A DNA stretch of 64,000 nucleotides from positions 62,001 to 126,000 of the forward strand of contig VTFK01000529.1 of assembly GCA_009617715.1 (NCBI GenBank), given 5' to 3'. Within the stretch, counting starts at the first letter, position 1. Each line of letters starts with the position of its first letter. Below, in pieces: positions 11,655-23,368 of the stretch. Under the pieces are notes generated by a model. That model was not told where the DNA came from. It made no database searches and saw only the letters and a program-made list of their open reading frames with translations. Position numbers and translations under genes: made by a program. Source of the DNA: Plectrocnemia conspersa. Lineage: Eukaryota; Arthropoda; Insecta; Trichoptera; Polycentropodidae.

Positions 11655-12365
11655 ATGCCGACAAATATTATTCTTATCTTCTTTATTACATATATTATTT
11701 ATACTTCGTATGCGAGAAGTTTTATCAATTATGTATGTACCATTAAGGTCGATGAACCTCTTTATTCTGTTTTTCTTGCAAAAACTCATCCAAGTGGTTT
11801 TGACAAGACTTAAAAATCTGGAACATTTGTACCATTCTGCCATATTATTCTCAATTGATAAAGGTGCAAGGTTCGAACTATAAGATGGATGCACTAAAAC
11901 ATCATAGTCAAGTTGAAATATTTTTTTTTGAAATGGGTGGTTTGGCTTTATCAATGTAATCCAATACAATATAATGACTAACTCTGACCTCTTTCTGTCG
12001 ACCGTATATTGTAGTACTTAGTTTGTTTTGATGGTAGCAGTTTGTAGTACACGATACCATAAACATCATAACCTTCATTCGGTGTAATCCATTTTTTGGG
12101 TCACCCACTGTGACCATGACCTTTTTCGAGTAACGTTGTTGTATTAACTATACTTTTTATCGACCGTGATGAGAAACTACAACTAAAAACAAATTTTCAT
12201 TACGTTTAAATAATACATTGCTAGCGAAAAATCGATCCACATTTGTTTCGCTTAACTGTTCGAGCTTTTTGAATATCCAGAGCTTCTGTAAGTGTAAATA
12301 AACAATAGTGGTAGTAATGTTCAGTATCCGAGCAATAAATAATAATGACCAATTCATTTGCTAGT
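11655..12365 (-). pseudogene. Decayed mariner transposase
   Basis: Several mariner-family blocks occur in the right order on the - strand but in shifting frames with stops. They are HLQKLWIFKKLEQLSETNVD and VLFKRNEN in 12157-12357, then YNNVTRKRSWSQW near 12100-12140, then VHPSYSSNLAP near 11870-11900, then RFIDLNGTYIID near 11715-11750. In active mariner enzymes the late block reads PYSPDLAPSD and carries the third catalytic aspartate of the D,D34D triad. Here it reads YSS-N-LAP-LS, so the aspartates are lost. The start is missing (the match fades near 12365) and no terminal repeats were identified. This is a dead fragment of the Tc1/mariner superfamily. Confidence 0.8.
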
Positions 12366-13028
12366 GTTTTATTTAAATTTTAACAAATAGTTACAAATAG
12401 GACCCGACGAGGCCCTGGGAAAACAATGATTCCGGACCTCTTTTTTTTTAATAACAGTCTTTTTATATACATATACTATCAATTATTTGCTTCTATTCGA
12501 TAATAGTTATAGCCATAATATACTCGTATATACTTTATATTTTTATAAGATATTTAAATTAAATTTAATATAAAATGCATATTTTATTGCAATTTTATAT
12601 ATGTTTTATTGAAAGTTATTTTTTTTTGTACTTGAAAAAGAGTTTTTCAGTTTTTTACAATCATATTTTTGGATACTCTCCAGTATTTTGCAAGCATCCT
12701 TTCATTCGTTGAAATTGTATTAAAAATTTGTATACTCGCACGTGATTACGGTTTGCGTTTCGCCGTCGGTGGGCGAATTTAGGGTCGGGTCGTGAGCTTG
12801 CATTCAATTAAGGGTCGTAAAGTAAGGGCTTCTACCCTTCCGCTGCAGCGGCATAGATGAAAACGTGGAATTTCACAAATAAAACGCTGCCCGCCACCGA
12901 TAGGACTTTTTTTTATCTAACACAACAACAAAAAAAGGGGCAAAAACCTTACAGTTCACGACCCTAACAACCCTGTGCACACAAAAAGATCAGCTGATAT
13001 TGATAAATTTGTTTTTTATTTATTCTAG
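12366..13028 (+). other. Intron sequence upstream of the coding exon, with GC-richer block
   Basis: 12440-12720 is AT-rich; 12720-12960 is GC-richer and contains an imperfect inverted pair (GCCGTCGGTGGGCG near 12760, CCCGCCACCGATAGG near 12890). The last ~25 bases before 13029 form a T-rich tract ending TTATTCTAG, preceded by TGATAAAT as a possible branch site. The block may be a conserved intronic element; that is inferred. Confidence 0.4.
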
Positions 13029-13139
13029 GAGGCCCTAGAGGCGAGGATTCGTCAACTGGAGCACAGATTGGAGGCTGAGTCTTCCAACGCCCAAAGAGAT
13101 AGAATGGCTGTGGCGAAGTTACAGCAGCAATTGGCTAAG
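13029..13139 (+). CDS. Internal coding exon encoding 37 residues of coiled coil; gene not identified
   Basis: The 111-bp segment lies between a T-rich acceptor ending TTCTAG and a donor reading AAG|GTAATT, so it begins and ends in phase 0 and keeps the frame if skipped. It starts EALEARIRQLEHRLEAE and ends AVAKLQQQLAK. Hydrophobic residues at 3, 7, 10 and 14 and again at 28, 31 and 35 give heptad a/d spacing with a break in the Ser-Ser-Asn middle, the pattern of a parallel coiled coil used for dimerisation or filament assembly. Base composition is GC-richer and codon-like compared with its AT-rich surroundings. Many proteins contain such segments (myosin tails, kinesins, golgins, synaptic scaffolds, coiled-coil transcription factors), and nothing here selects one. 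No partner exon with the same quality was found elsewhere in the window, so the flanking introns run at least ~13 kb upstream and, if the gene continues, ~51 kb downstream. Alternative use as a cassette exon is possible. Confidence 0.8.
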
Positions 13140-14500
13140 GTAATTGATTTGATTGTTTTTTATTATCACCGAAACAAACATTGAACGCCGTTAGGTTTAT
13201 TTGTCGCGCAAATTGAATATGTAAAGCGAGTTTTTGCGTAATGGGATTGCTGTAGATGGAAATCTTTGCTCGGTAAACAGTGCGCCAAACCCTTGTTATC
13301 CGCACAAATTCTGAAACAAACATATTATATAAAGTGGGCTGAAATTCTGTTTTCCCGCATAATCTTTAGCAAAGATTACACGCGTTCACGGAAGCATTTA
13401 AAATGTGCTAAGGAACGTTTTGTGCACGAATAAAATTACAATACCTACAATTTACGCGCGAGAAGCTTCCATTTAAGGCTTTAAAATATTAAAAATATCA
13501 TTTGCATTTCTTATCTGTGTTTAAATATTTATTTAAAATTATGTTGATATCATATGTCTATAAGGTATAAGTCGACATCATATATATAAACAATTTTCCA
13601 CCTAATGAATAAATCAAATATTAAAACTAATGCTTCAGTTTGCGAAGTTACCTTTTCTATAGTATTCATGTAGATATTCCACAACTGTAAGTACATAGCT
13701 CCTTAAGTATCACCCATATATCAAATATGTGTTTTCCCTAAAAAAATATTTATTTCTAGACATTTTCTGTGACTTGGGAAATAAAGAGTAGCTCGGTGAT
13801 TATTACGCAAACGAAAATTCCGCTCATAAATAATCAATAGACACGCATATATATATATTTAAGAATACGTCAATATATATAAAAATACTGTTTATATCAA
13901 TATGCTTTTAATTAAAAATATTTTACAATTATATCAGTAATTTACATTGCTATGATACAATTACATTTCCTAAATTTATACAATTTTTTACTCAAAATAG
14001 ATAAAAATATTAATCAGTTAGAATTAAATGTTAAATATATTTGATGATTAAACGATCATCTATATTCTGAATTTTCGCAGCATGGAATTTTTTTGTGCGC
14101 AATTTTCGTTTCCACAATAGTCCGGTCATCATAAAAAATCAGAGGCCAATTTTATTGTTTTTTTTTACTACCGTTCTAGAATTGCGAGCTAATGGTAGAA
14201 GTATAATAATATTATATATTCTTAATCGAATTTATTCCAGTTTATAACTTAGCGTTTTTTTATTTTCAAAGTACTATATTGTATTTATTTTTATTAGCAG
14301 CATTAGAAAAAGCAATCAGAAAAAAGCAAAAACTATATATTCGCTTTTAAAATATGAAAAGCTTTGAAATATGCTATTTACGAATTTTCCTTACAATGTA
14401 CAAAAATATTGTATACGTTGACACATTTACTAATTGGTAATATATTTTTAAAGATAAAATAATTGTTGAACGTCTTTACAATTACTTGACAAAAATATTT
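13140..14500 (+). other. Intron downstream of the exon
   Basis: About 13140-13480 is moderate-GC and may be a conserved intronic element around the exon. It includes TAATCTTTAGCAAAGATTA (13361-13379), a 19-bp inverted repeat. Beyond 13480 the sequence is AT-rich with nothing interpretable. Confidence 0.4.
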
Positions 14501-14507
14501 AATTCTC

Positions 14508-14569
14508 TATATAAACATTGACATTTGTGTTAAATGAATTTTTTTAACACAAATGTCAATGTTTATATA
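14508..14569. repeat. Perfect 27-bp stem hairpin
   Basis: The arm 14508-14534 (TATATAAACATTGACATTTG and on) is exactly complementary to 14543-14569, with an 8-base loop (14535-14542). There is no mismatch in the stem, whereas the DNA around it is AT-rich and unstructured. A perfect arm suggests a young inversion/duplication or a small foldback insertion rather than a microRNA precursor, which normally has bulges. Confidence 0.8.
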
Positions 14570-15845
14570 AAGAAGTTTAATATTTTTTTAGTTTAGCAAT
14601 TGCAAAACCGATTTTTTATACATTTTTTTGAAATATCTTATACTTATTTAAGATACTTATGATCAAATTGTTACTATAGCGCATTTAGAATAAATTTGTT
14701 CGATAAATTAATTTTAAACATCGGATTTCAATAATCAGTTTATTTCTTTACTAACCAATTTACAACTAAATTTATTACAAGATAAAGAGTCTAATTTTTT
14801 TTACGATACACTATAGTATAATAAATTAAGCTTCTCTTAATTGATAAGACCCATTAAAAAATACATACTAGAATCAACAAAATTAATTTTATATTAATAA
14901 TAAAAAAAATAATTACCGATAAAATCCAAATTTCTAAAAAAACGTTAGTTAAATATTTTTCACAATAATAACTTGTCTGTTTTAAAAAAAAAACTTATAT
15001 AAATATTATTTTTAAAAATTTTTATTCATAATTTGCTTATTATCTATTTTAATTTAAATATATTAATGGATTTATTAGTATATTTTTGTTGCTGTAAAAG
15101 CTTAACAAAAAGTCGGTAAACAAACACCAAATTCAAATATATTTATTTGCTGATTTTATATTTTTTTCACTTAAATATATATTTTCACACAGTTGATTTA
15201 AACATAATAATACAATAATTGTATTTTATACTGATGGTACACTTATGTTAATATTTATTATATTAAGGTCTGTTTCTATAAATAACAACAATATTATTTT
15301 CACGTGCCATGTTCATCTAGTCGATTTAAAATAATACAATATTATAGATAGATATATTTATGTAATGAATTGTTACATATAGCTAATAGTTATTTTTACA
15401 TAAAAAATGCTTTATTTTTCTCTTTAGAGTAACATAATTTACTTAGTCAATTTAAAACGTTTTTCTTATAAAAAAAAACATTTGAGGTTAAATCTGAGTT
15501 ATCAGATACATAAATAAAAAAATATATTTTTGGATATACAGTTAGGACCAACGTTTAATTTTATTTCTAGATATAATAAGCCCTTAAAGAATAACAAATA
15601 ATTGTAATATTAAAAAAAAAATAACTACAATTTTACTGAAAAAGTGGTTGTAAAAGTTTATTGTTCTAAAATAGTTTTTTGGGAGCCACTGATTTTTTTT
15701 TCAAATACATAATAAAACAGTTTGTCTTGTTGTACATTATGAAAAATAATACAAAAACAAATGATTACATCCCCTTCTTATATTTATACACGCTCTTAAC
15801 AGATAATAAGGCATTTATATTCGAAATAAATATCTCCTTGTATTT
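14570..15845. other. AT-rich desert
   Basis: Extremely AT-rich with many A and T runs. I see no gene, repeat or splice pair in it. A 73-codon frame at 15679-15900 carries no signature. Confidence 0.4.
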
Positions 15846-16640
15846 TTGCCACCGAGAGTGTCCACGATTTAATACGCCGTGGCAGAAAAATGCGGACTAG
15901 CGAGACACTCTGCGAAATAATCCCTACAAAGTCCCCTTTTTCGGGAATTTCAGATAAAAGCGTATTTTATTTATCCTTCGCTGGGCCCGCACTTTACTGT
16001 CCGTCGGTATTTTTACGGCACGACCAAGACAGACCGGATAAACCCTGACCTTCTCCGAGGGGGGTGCGATAATTTGTTATACCTGTCTGTGGGCATTCCT
16101 TCAATTCCATTATATTACTTAACCGCAAATAAAAATATTCAAACCCCAACCCCATAAACGTATCAACCTACGAGGGGAGCAGGCTCCTCTTGCGTATTTT
16201 TTTTATCTGCAGCCTTGCATTGTCCTCGCGTTTATGGTAAGCAAATTGAATTATGGTCGAAATATGTGTCTGCTCTCGGGAAACACGTGTTTGCGTTTAT
16301 TTTCCCGCAGGAAAATCGGTAAAGCGCACCCGTACACTTTTCCCGACAACTTGCCGTTTATTGGGTTCCAATGAAATGTGTTTCATTGCCAATATAATTT
16401 GATTTACACAGCGTTGAACGTTACATTCCGCAAATTGTTAGCGATCCCTCTGGAAAAAATAAATAAAACGCTAAATAATTCCTTTGAATTCGAACGGATT
16501 ATATTAGACCTCAGAACTGCAGAGTGAAATCGCTCGCGAGAGATTTATTGCAGTCTGTGAATTTAGCCCTCTTTGGTTAAATAATTTCTCGAATTTTTCT
16601 TCGTTTTTCCAGTGACAGAGATACGGTTACTCTGTAACGA
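15846..16640. other. Large moderate-GC island
   Basis: About 800 bp of clearly higher GC with CpG words, ending near 16640. It contains a strong acceptor-like T tract ending CTGCAG at 16212 and a GTAAGC donor-like site 24 bases later (see the micro-exon finding). No longer supported frame. Candidate regulatory island. Confidence 0.35.
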
Positions 16641-17455
16641 ATCGTCGTTTAAGACTAGCCATTAATATGGTGACAAATCTTGCGGTTTTCGCTACATAGA
16701 TAGATTTTCCGATGCAGCCGGTTAAATGGAATGAAAAATTACATGCAACGGACGAAATACGTAAATTAATTTTAAATATAGATTTTCATTATTAACGTAT
16801 TTAAAATTATTATGTATAATTTTTCGATCTTCTATAAAAATGTATATTTTAACTAATGGTTTTAAAATATAAATAAATTACGTTCTAAATTTATTTTAAA
16901 ATTCATATTATTGAAATAGATTTATTAAAAGTAAATGTGTTACACGTAAACTTAACGTTTATGTTTCTTGAATACATTTTTTGATGTGCAAATATTCAAC
17001 CAGATTTACGTTCACTTAAATAAATAAATCTGGTGTTAATTCAAATGCCAATTTAACAAATCGTTTAAAATCACAAAAAAAAATTTTTAGTAATTTAAAA
17101 ATATATTTTACATATATTTAGAAAGAGTCTAAGAAAATCACCCCCCTCGCGATTCATCGCCAGCAATTAATTGCTAGCCGTTTACCGCCGCGTCAATCGA
17201 TCACATAAACAATTTATAGTCTACAAAACCTAATATATTTTTTTTATATTATGCTTTGATTAAATTTGTTTAGTGTATAAATAATTTGATATGTTAGCTA
17301 AATAAAATTTTAAAAATATTTTAATATATTTAAGGTTATAAACTATTAATAACGTTAGTAATGAATATAAAATTTCAATTCTAAAAGTACATAGCGTGTC
17401 TGAATAGTTAACGCCTGTGCCAATTTTCACGGCGTAATAGTTTCGCACAATATCA
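16641..17455. other. AT-rich DNA with a short GC block
   Basis: AT-rich except for about 17140-17215, a short GC-richer block. No gene seen. Confidence 0.35.
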
Positions 17456-18265
17456 CTTTTCGGTTTTCATTGTCTGTACACTGAAGGGAGCATTCCTCTT
17501 ATTAGAAATCTTAGTTTAGGGTAGTTCTGAAAAGGACCAAGTAGGGGAGGCAACTTGATCCAGCTACCCTCAAGTCGGCTTTCGCAGACAAAGCTTAAAG
17601 AGTAGCGTTTGGATTACACGACGTGTAAGTATGTTCGGGTTTTGTTTATACAACACAGCCACAATTTTAGGGACGTTATCTAGAACAAGAAGCCGAATGC
17701 GGTTTAAATCTTACACCCATTAAACCACAAACAACGCAAGTTTTGCAATAATAAATTCCGTTTAAACAATATGCAATCCGTTGCCTTATCTTTGGGGGGA
17801 ATGTTTTCCTGAAAAAAAATACACCGTGTGTCAAGCGAATGTTTTGGGCGCCGGTAAAACTCAGCCATCGAGGGTAGCCTTTATCTACCCTTGGCCAAGT
17901 ATTGCAGCTATTACTTTTGGAAGTGGAGGAGGGCACCGCACTTAATGTCCTTCCAAATGGGGGTATAAATTGAATGACGTTAAGTAAACGCGGATAAGTG
18001 AAAATGCCCTGTCAGTCATGTCATTGCGGAGGACCGTTTTTTTTTTATTTTTACAGGACTCTCTCCTTTTCCATTTTTTAGGAAGACCCACGTAAATGTC
18101 TGTCGTTTGTGAATGCAAGCAAATGACATACGCTTTTATGTTAGGAAACCACGCTACGGAATTTCTACGGAAATTGATGACTGTTCGTGCGGTTATTGCC
18201 TGTAATTACGCACACGTACAAGGACCGAACTGAACTTTGCTCGTTATTTTATTAAACGTGACGAT
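17456..18265. other. Large moderate-GC island
   Basis: About 800 bp of mixed composition. An 86-codon - frame (17676-17936) is open, but it has no domain signature and no convincing splice sites. Candidate conserved non-coding element. Confidence 0.3.
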
Positions 18266-20085
18266 ATATAATGTTATGATTATATAATCTTTAAAAATGT
18301 TTTGGGGGCAATTCGGACAACTTAATATCAATATTATGTATATGATATTTATAGCTATACTAACAAGCTATAGTTTTTTACTTCAGTTTTATAATAGTTT
18401 TATGCAAGACTGTTATTTAGCAAAACATGACTGTTCTGAAAGCTACAAATAAACTTTCAACATCATTAGTTTCTAATTGTTTCATTTTTAGATTGAAAGT
18501 ATTTATTTTTGGGATTTTAATTTTTTTTTGTTACAGAATAAAATATGTCTACTATACTTATTTACAAAAAGACAGATTCATACATAAAACTGCTATATAT
18601 TTCTATGTCCAGAAAATATTTTCAAGCCTTACATTGCAATAATATTGAATTTATATATTTTTTTAATATTATTAGCATATGCCTAAATGAATTTAGTGAG
18701 CTTGTAAATTAAACATCTAAGTAATTACTTGGTTTTTGCATAGTGGTTCTTCAGAACCCCAATTTTTTTTATTAAAATCCTATTTATAGAACCTATAAAA
18801 TTATTTGATCCCAATTCCAATTTTATCAAAGGTTTGAGTCATGTGTGAAGATTTAAAAAATGACCCTCGTTTCGAACGATTGTTAATGAAAGGTATTTTC
18901 TGTTAATGTCTTATAATACTGTCTGTATTTAATGTAACTTAAAGCTATTTAGTTATAAAAATTTTGCTAAATATTTCATATTTTTAAAAGAACTTTAAAG
19001 CATAGTCTTAACGTATTGTTTTTTGTAGCTATTTATATGAGTGTTTTCACTCAAGTTTTAAAGCCTACATATTTATTAATATAATAGCTTTTATTCAGAA
19101 ACATCACACATTCAATAAATGTATTTAAAATAATTATAAATGTTTATGATGACTTATAAATGTTATCATATTTATGGTATATATTGATTCATAAATCATC
19201 ACTGCAAAACATAAGTTCTAATATATTTATGGATAGGAGTGTGAAATATTAAATAAAAATATTTCAATAATTGATTTATTTTGTCGAGATTAATTACAGC
19301 TTACATTCAAACGGGAATTAAATTCGGCTATGGCTGTCGTCGCATGTCGATGTCGATAAAGAGGCTTTTCCGGAAGCGTGATGTGAACCATTATGAGATT
19401 GCACGTCACGTACCGATGCACTCTAGCGGGAAAACTCTGAACTACGCCTACCGGAAAACTCGGCGTTACGTGAATTATGGAGTTGTCTGCTTCTGATGGC
19501 CAAGGGCGAGGTCGTTAACATTCTGTACATTCACTACAGTATAGATTTAATATTAAATATAAATTTATATTTGATATTTTTTTCTTGTTAATTTTATAAT
19601 AATGTTAATTTTATAATAAGTCATATTTTTATATTGTATGTTTAAATTAAAATTTTATTGAGTAACGAAAAATGTTACTCACTAAAAGATCAAGTTTCTG
19701 TAACATATTTTTTTTTGCAATATTTGAATTGTAAGAGAAAAAAATGGTTCTTTGCTACAATTAAAATAATAATTGCTTCTAAAACATTCATATCAACTAT
19801 GAGCCTATAATGGCATTATTTAGCCATTTAAAAAAAATTACTGTATTACAGAAACAATAGTATATTAGTAAATATATATATAATTAATGAATGAAAAATT
19901 GTTTAACTTACATGGTGAAATACCAGTACTGCAGTATTATTAATTTGGCTTACTTTTTAATATCTACTATTTAGTTTTAAACATTTTTTCCTTATCAAAC
20001 TGTTTATATGTAGCATAAACCATTGATAGTTATCCGAAATAATTTTATTATTATTTTATAAGTTCAATACGTCCTACAGCTCTCT
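18266..20085. other. AT-rich DNA with small GC block at 19290-19540
   Basis: Mostly AT-rich. 19290-19540 is GC-richer and holds a 71-codon + frame (19281-19496) without recognisable motif. A phrase TAGTGGTTCTTCAGAACCCC near 18740 resembles some hAT tips, but no partner end was found. Confidence 0.3.
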
Positions 20086-20765
20086 TATTTGAAAACATTC
20101 AGGCGCTTCTTACGCCATAGTCCAATAACGATATTCACCTGACCTCAACGCACATATCCTTATTATGTAAAGGTGCCTACATGTATCACATAGAAAATTG
20201 ATTCGTCTCCGTCGTCCTAGACCGGACTTGTGTCCGATCCTAATTACTATAGTGGTGGTCCTGTGTAAAATACGAGCGACGGGGATGATCGTAAATAAGG
20301 GGACAGGTGCGGCCCGCCCTTTATCCCGCCGGATAAACCGATCATTAAATCCACGTTACACCCATTGTCCAAACACGGGACGAGCCGATCGTTACTCAAA
20401 ACTCCAACGGCCGATTAACACCATCCTACGTGATCTTAACGGGAACAGCTTAAATAATCAATAGAAAGCTGGATGATTAATACGTCGACGGATTTAACGC
20501 GAGACGAAATTTTCGGCGAAATTCGCAGCATCATCAATTTTGTGCGTATCAAGCAGAATCTCTGGTACCCCTTAAGCCGTTACACTCGGGTCCCTTGCAG
20601 ATTCCGGCAGGCTGCCTGCCACTTAGTGTAAATTCTGTCCTTGTACACTGGGAGTTAATTAATGATTATGTTCGCAGGCGTCTTTAGTGTAATGAGTGCG
20701 ATCTTAATACGTTGAATAATGCTGTTAAACGGACCGAAGTCGGATACTAAATGTATAATTTATTA
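20086..20765. other. Large moderate-GC island
   Basis: About 680 bp of higher GC with many CpG words; an 88-codon + frame (20198-20464) is Arg/Pro-rich and resembles no family I know. The stretch TTAATTAATGATTATG (20656-20671) is a homeodomain-type AT core inside the island. A regulatory role is inferred only from composition. Confidence 0.3.
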
Positions 20766-23360
20766 TATTATACAAACCAGCACCATTAGAAACACGTTTA
20801 TTAAAATAATGTAATCTAAATAGTGCATATTACTATTTTGTATCTTTATCATATTTTATTATAGTTTTATAAATATTTTTTCTGGCTGTGTGTCAAGATA
20901 TTTATTTTACATACGAATTATTTTTTATTTAAACGATTATTGTGCAACAATTTTAGTCAGTCCATGTACAGTTTGTTTAATTATCGAAAAGCAGATTAAA
21001 CTCTGAATTCTGGATCTTTGGAAGTGAGGTTGGAAGCGAGTTCTGAATGGAAGTGTAGATTTAGGCGCTGTGAATCAATTTTTATATATTATATAATACT
21101 TGGTCTGCCTAAGGAAGATTTCGCGCATACCCACTTTATGCAATGAGCGCGAGATCTGTTTTCTTACTGGAATCTTTTTTATTAGACAACCGGTAAAGTT
21201 TGTAGAGATCGGAGATCTTTCAATACAATAGCAAAAGTTCTAGAACGGCCGTTGAAATGTTTTAAGCCAATATTTCCAGTACAAAGCTATGTATAACAAA
21301 GACCTTGCACTTGCCACCATAATGTAAAATCCGATGGATTAGTTTGTGGCGCTTTTAACGCGTTAAATTCAGGCTAAAACATTTCAAAATCTTATTTATT
21401 TGTAATGTAAATGCATACGCTTAGATACTATATAGTATATCTATTTAGTTTTAATTCATTATACATTTTTGCTGTTGACCGTATGCTAAATATGTATATT
21501 TATTGAAAGATCTTAAAAATAAAAATCAATGCGTTTTAAGTGATAATGATATATTATTTTCTTCTCATATTTTTCTGATGTATGTTATACAATAAATTAC
21601 ACAATTCCATGATGAAGTGATACTACTTTTAACATCCCATTTATATACATTATCTTGTTTGTTCCACTGTCGTCCTACCATTTCGTGTAATATATTAAGT
21701 CGTCGGTTTTTTTTTGCAATATACACAAGTTTTACGATAACAATATTGATACGTTTTAACTAGAGTGGTCGCCGTTGTTGTTTAACATAAGCGAACTTCA
21801 GACGAGTCTGTTCCTTTTGGGGGCAATAGGAGTAGTAGGGGATGGTTTTCATGAGATACATCAGTCAAGAGCCGCCCTGGCGCCATAGTTCCCTCTGCAG
21901 GGGGCGGAAGAAGAATCTTTTCCGGAAGTGCCCTTATGAAGTCGCTTTGTGGATCGATGCCCTGCACGTTTTGAGGAAATAACATCCTTTGGACACATTA
22001 CAGACACATTTTCATTCACGGATCACTTGCGATTTCTATTTACTTCCGCGTCGTTCAGTTCGAATATCAAAGCGCCGCGGAAGAGCCTCCCTTCCATTTT
22101 CAACAGAAAAAATATAATATGCATCGTGTAGATATAACGTGACGATATATTGCTATACGTAGGATGGTTCAGCCATACCTGAGTTCACACGAAATATAAC
22201 TTTTATGTATCATATGTTTAGGGAGGAATATTGTGTTGTGAAACATCTATAATATCTATTGGTTACATTGCAATCATAACAGATAGATTGTGTTTTCTTA
22301 TATATGATTAGATGAACCATTATTTCATGTTCAAATGAACGGTTAACCACTACGTTTTAATCCATTCATATTTCATATATTTATCTAGCGGTTCAAATGT
22401 TCAACACAATTGTGTGATTTAACTGTAAATCTCAGATTCAGCGTCGCAAACTACACATTCTTAACCGTTTAAAATTCAAACACCAGCTCGTTAATTGTGA
22501 GAGTTAAAAGGTTGTCCCATTAGTGCCGAGAGGCTGACAGTCGGTCTGGTTAGTTAACCAGAGATCTATCCGTTAACTAACTCTGCTCTGGGCCCTAGAG
22601 CAAACACTATCTTCGGTTGTGTAAACGTAATTAGAAATCGCGCGCGTTCCGCTGCGGAAGTAATACGTGAATTTGCCAAACAGCAAACATCGTATAATAC
22701 TACCTACTGTATCCTTCGTGCGTGTGGAGACTTTGTCGCCTGAAAGATAAAGGTGCCCGAAGCTATTTGTGCTAACTAACGCATCGATCCTCGATAGTGG
22801 CGATGCAAAATTTAATATAAGCCATACTGTTGCTACTGAAGATGGTATATACATATATATATATATACAGTCAAGATTGCGTAATTTAATCTCGTGGGGC
22901 TTCGTCAAGTTTAATTAATGCGTGTGTGTAACTTACGGGTCGATAAATATGGTATATTGTATAATGAAATATACGTGAGCGTCTCTTGTAAGTAACGGAT
23001 GGGTGTGTATTATAATATATTACATAACTGGGTAAATTAATTGATTGACGACGAGAGGTTAAGTCATAAACATTTCTACGCAAATTAGCTTTATATTAAT
23101 ATATCTAAACTAGAAGTTTTAGTCAATATAAAATAGGCATATTTAAATTACATTATATATAGTATTTTATTTCGCCTATGCTATTTTTATACTTGAAAAC
23201 ATAATTTATTTGCGCTAATTAGTGATAAAGTCAATGAGATAAATCTCTCGATTTAAGATAATAATTTTCAACTCAATTGACAATATAATAGACGAATGAG
23301 TTAATATTATATTCGCTAAATCTATGTTGAATATTACAATAGCTTATTAACCTTATGTGC
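20766..23360. other. Alternating AT-rich DNA and islands, one AT microsatellite
   Basis: GC-richer blocks lie at about 20990-21400, 21780-22110 and 22440-22800. The pair CTGGTTAGTTAACCAG (22547-22562) is a near-perfect palindrome. An (AT)n microsatellite spans about 22846-22868. A 111-codon - frame (22573-22908) has no recognisable motif. Confidence 0.35.
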
Positions 23361-23368
23361 ATTGAAAT

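Noticed and set aside
18735..18760. TAGTGGTTCTTCAGAACC as possible hAT tip
   Set aside because: No inverted partner was found within a few kilobases and no target duplication.
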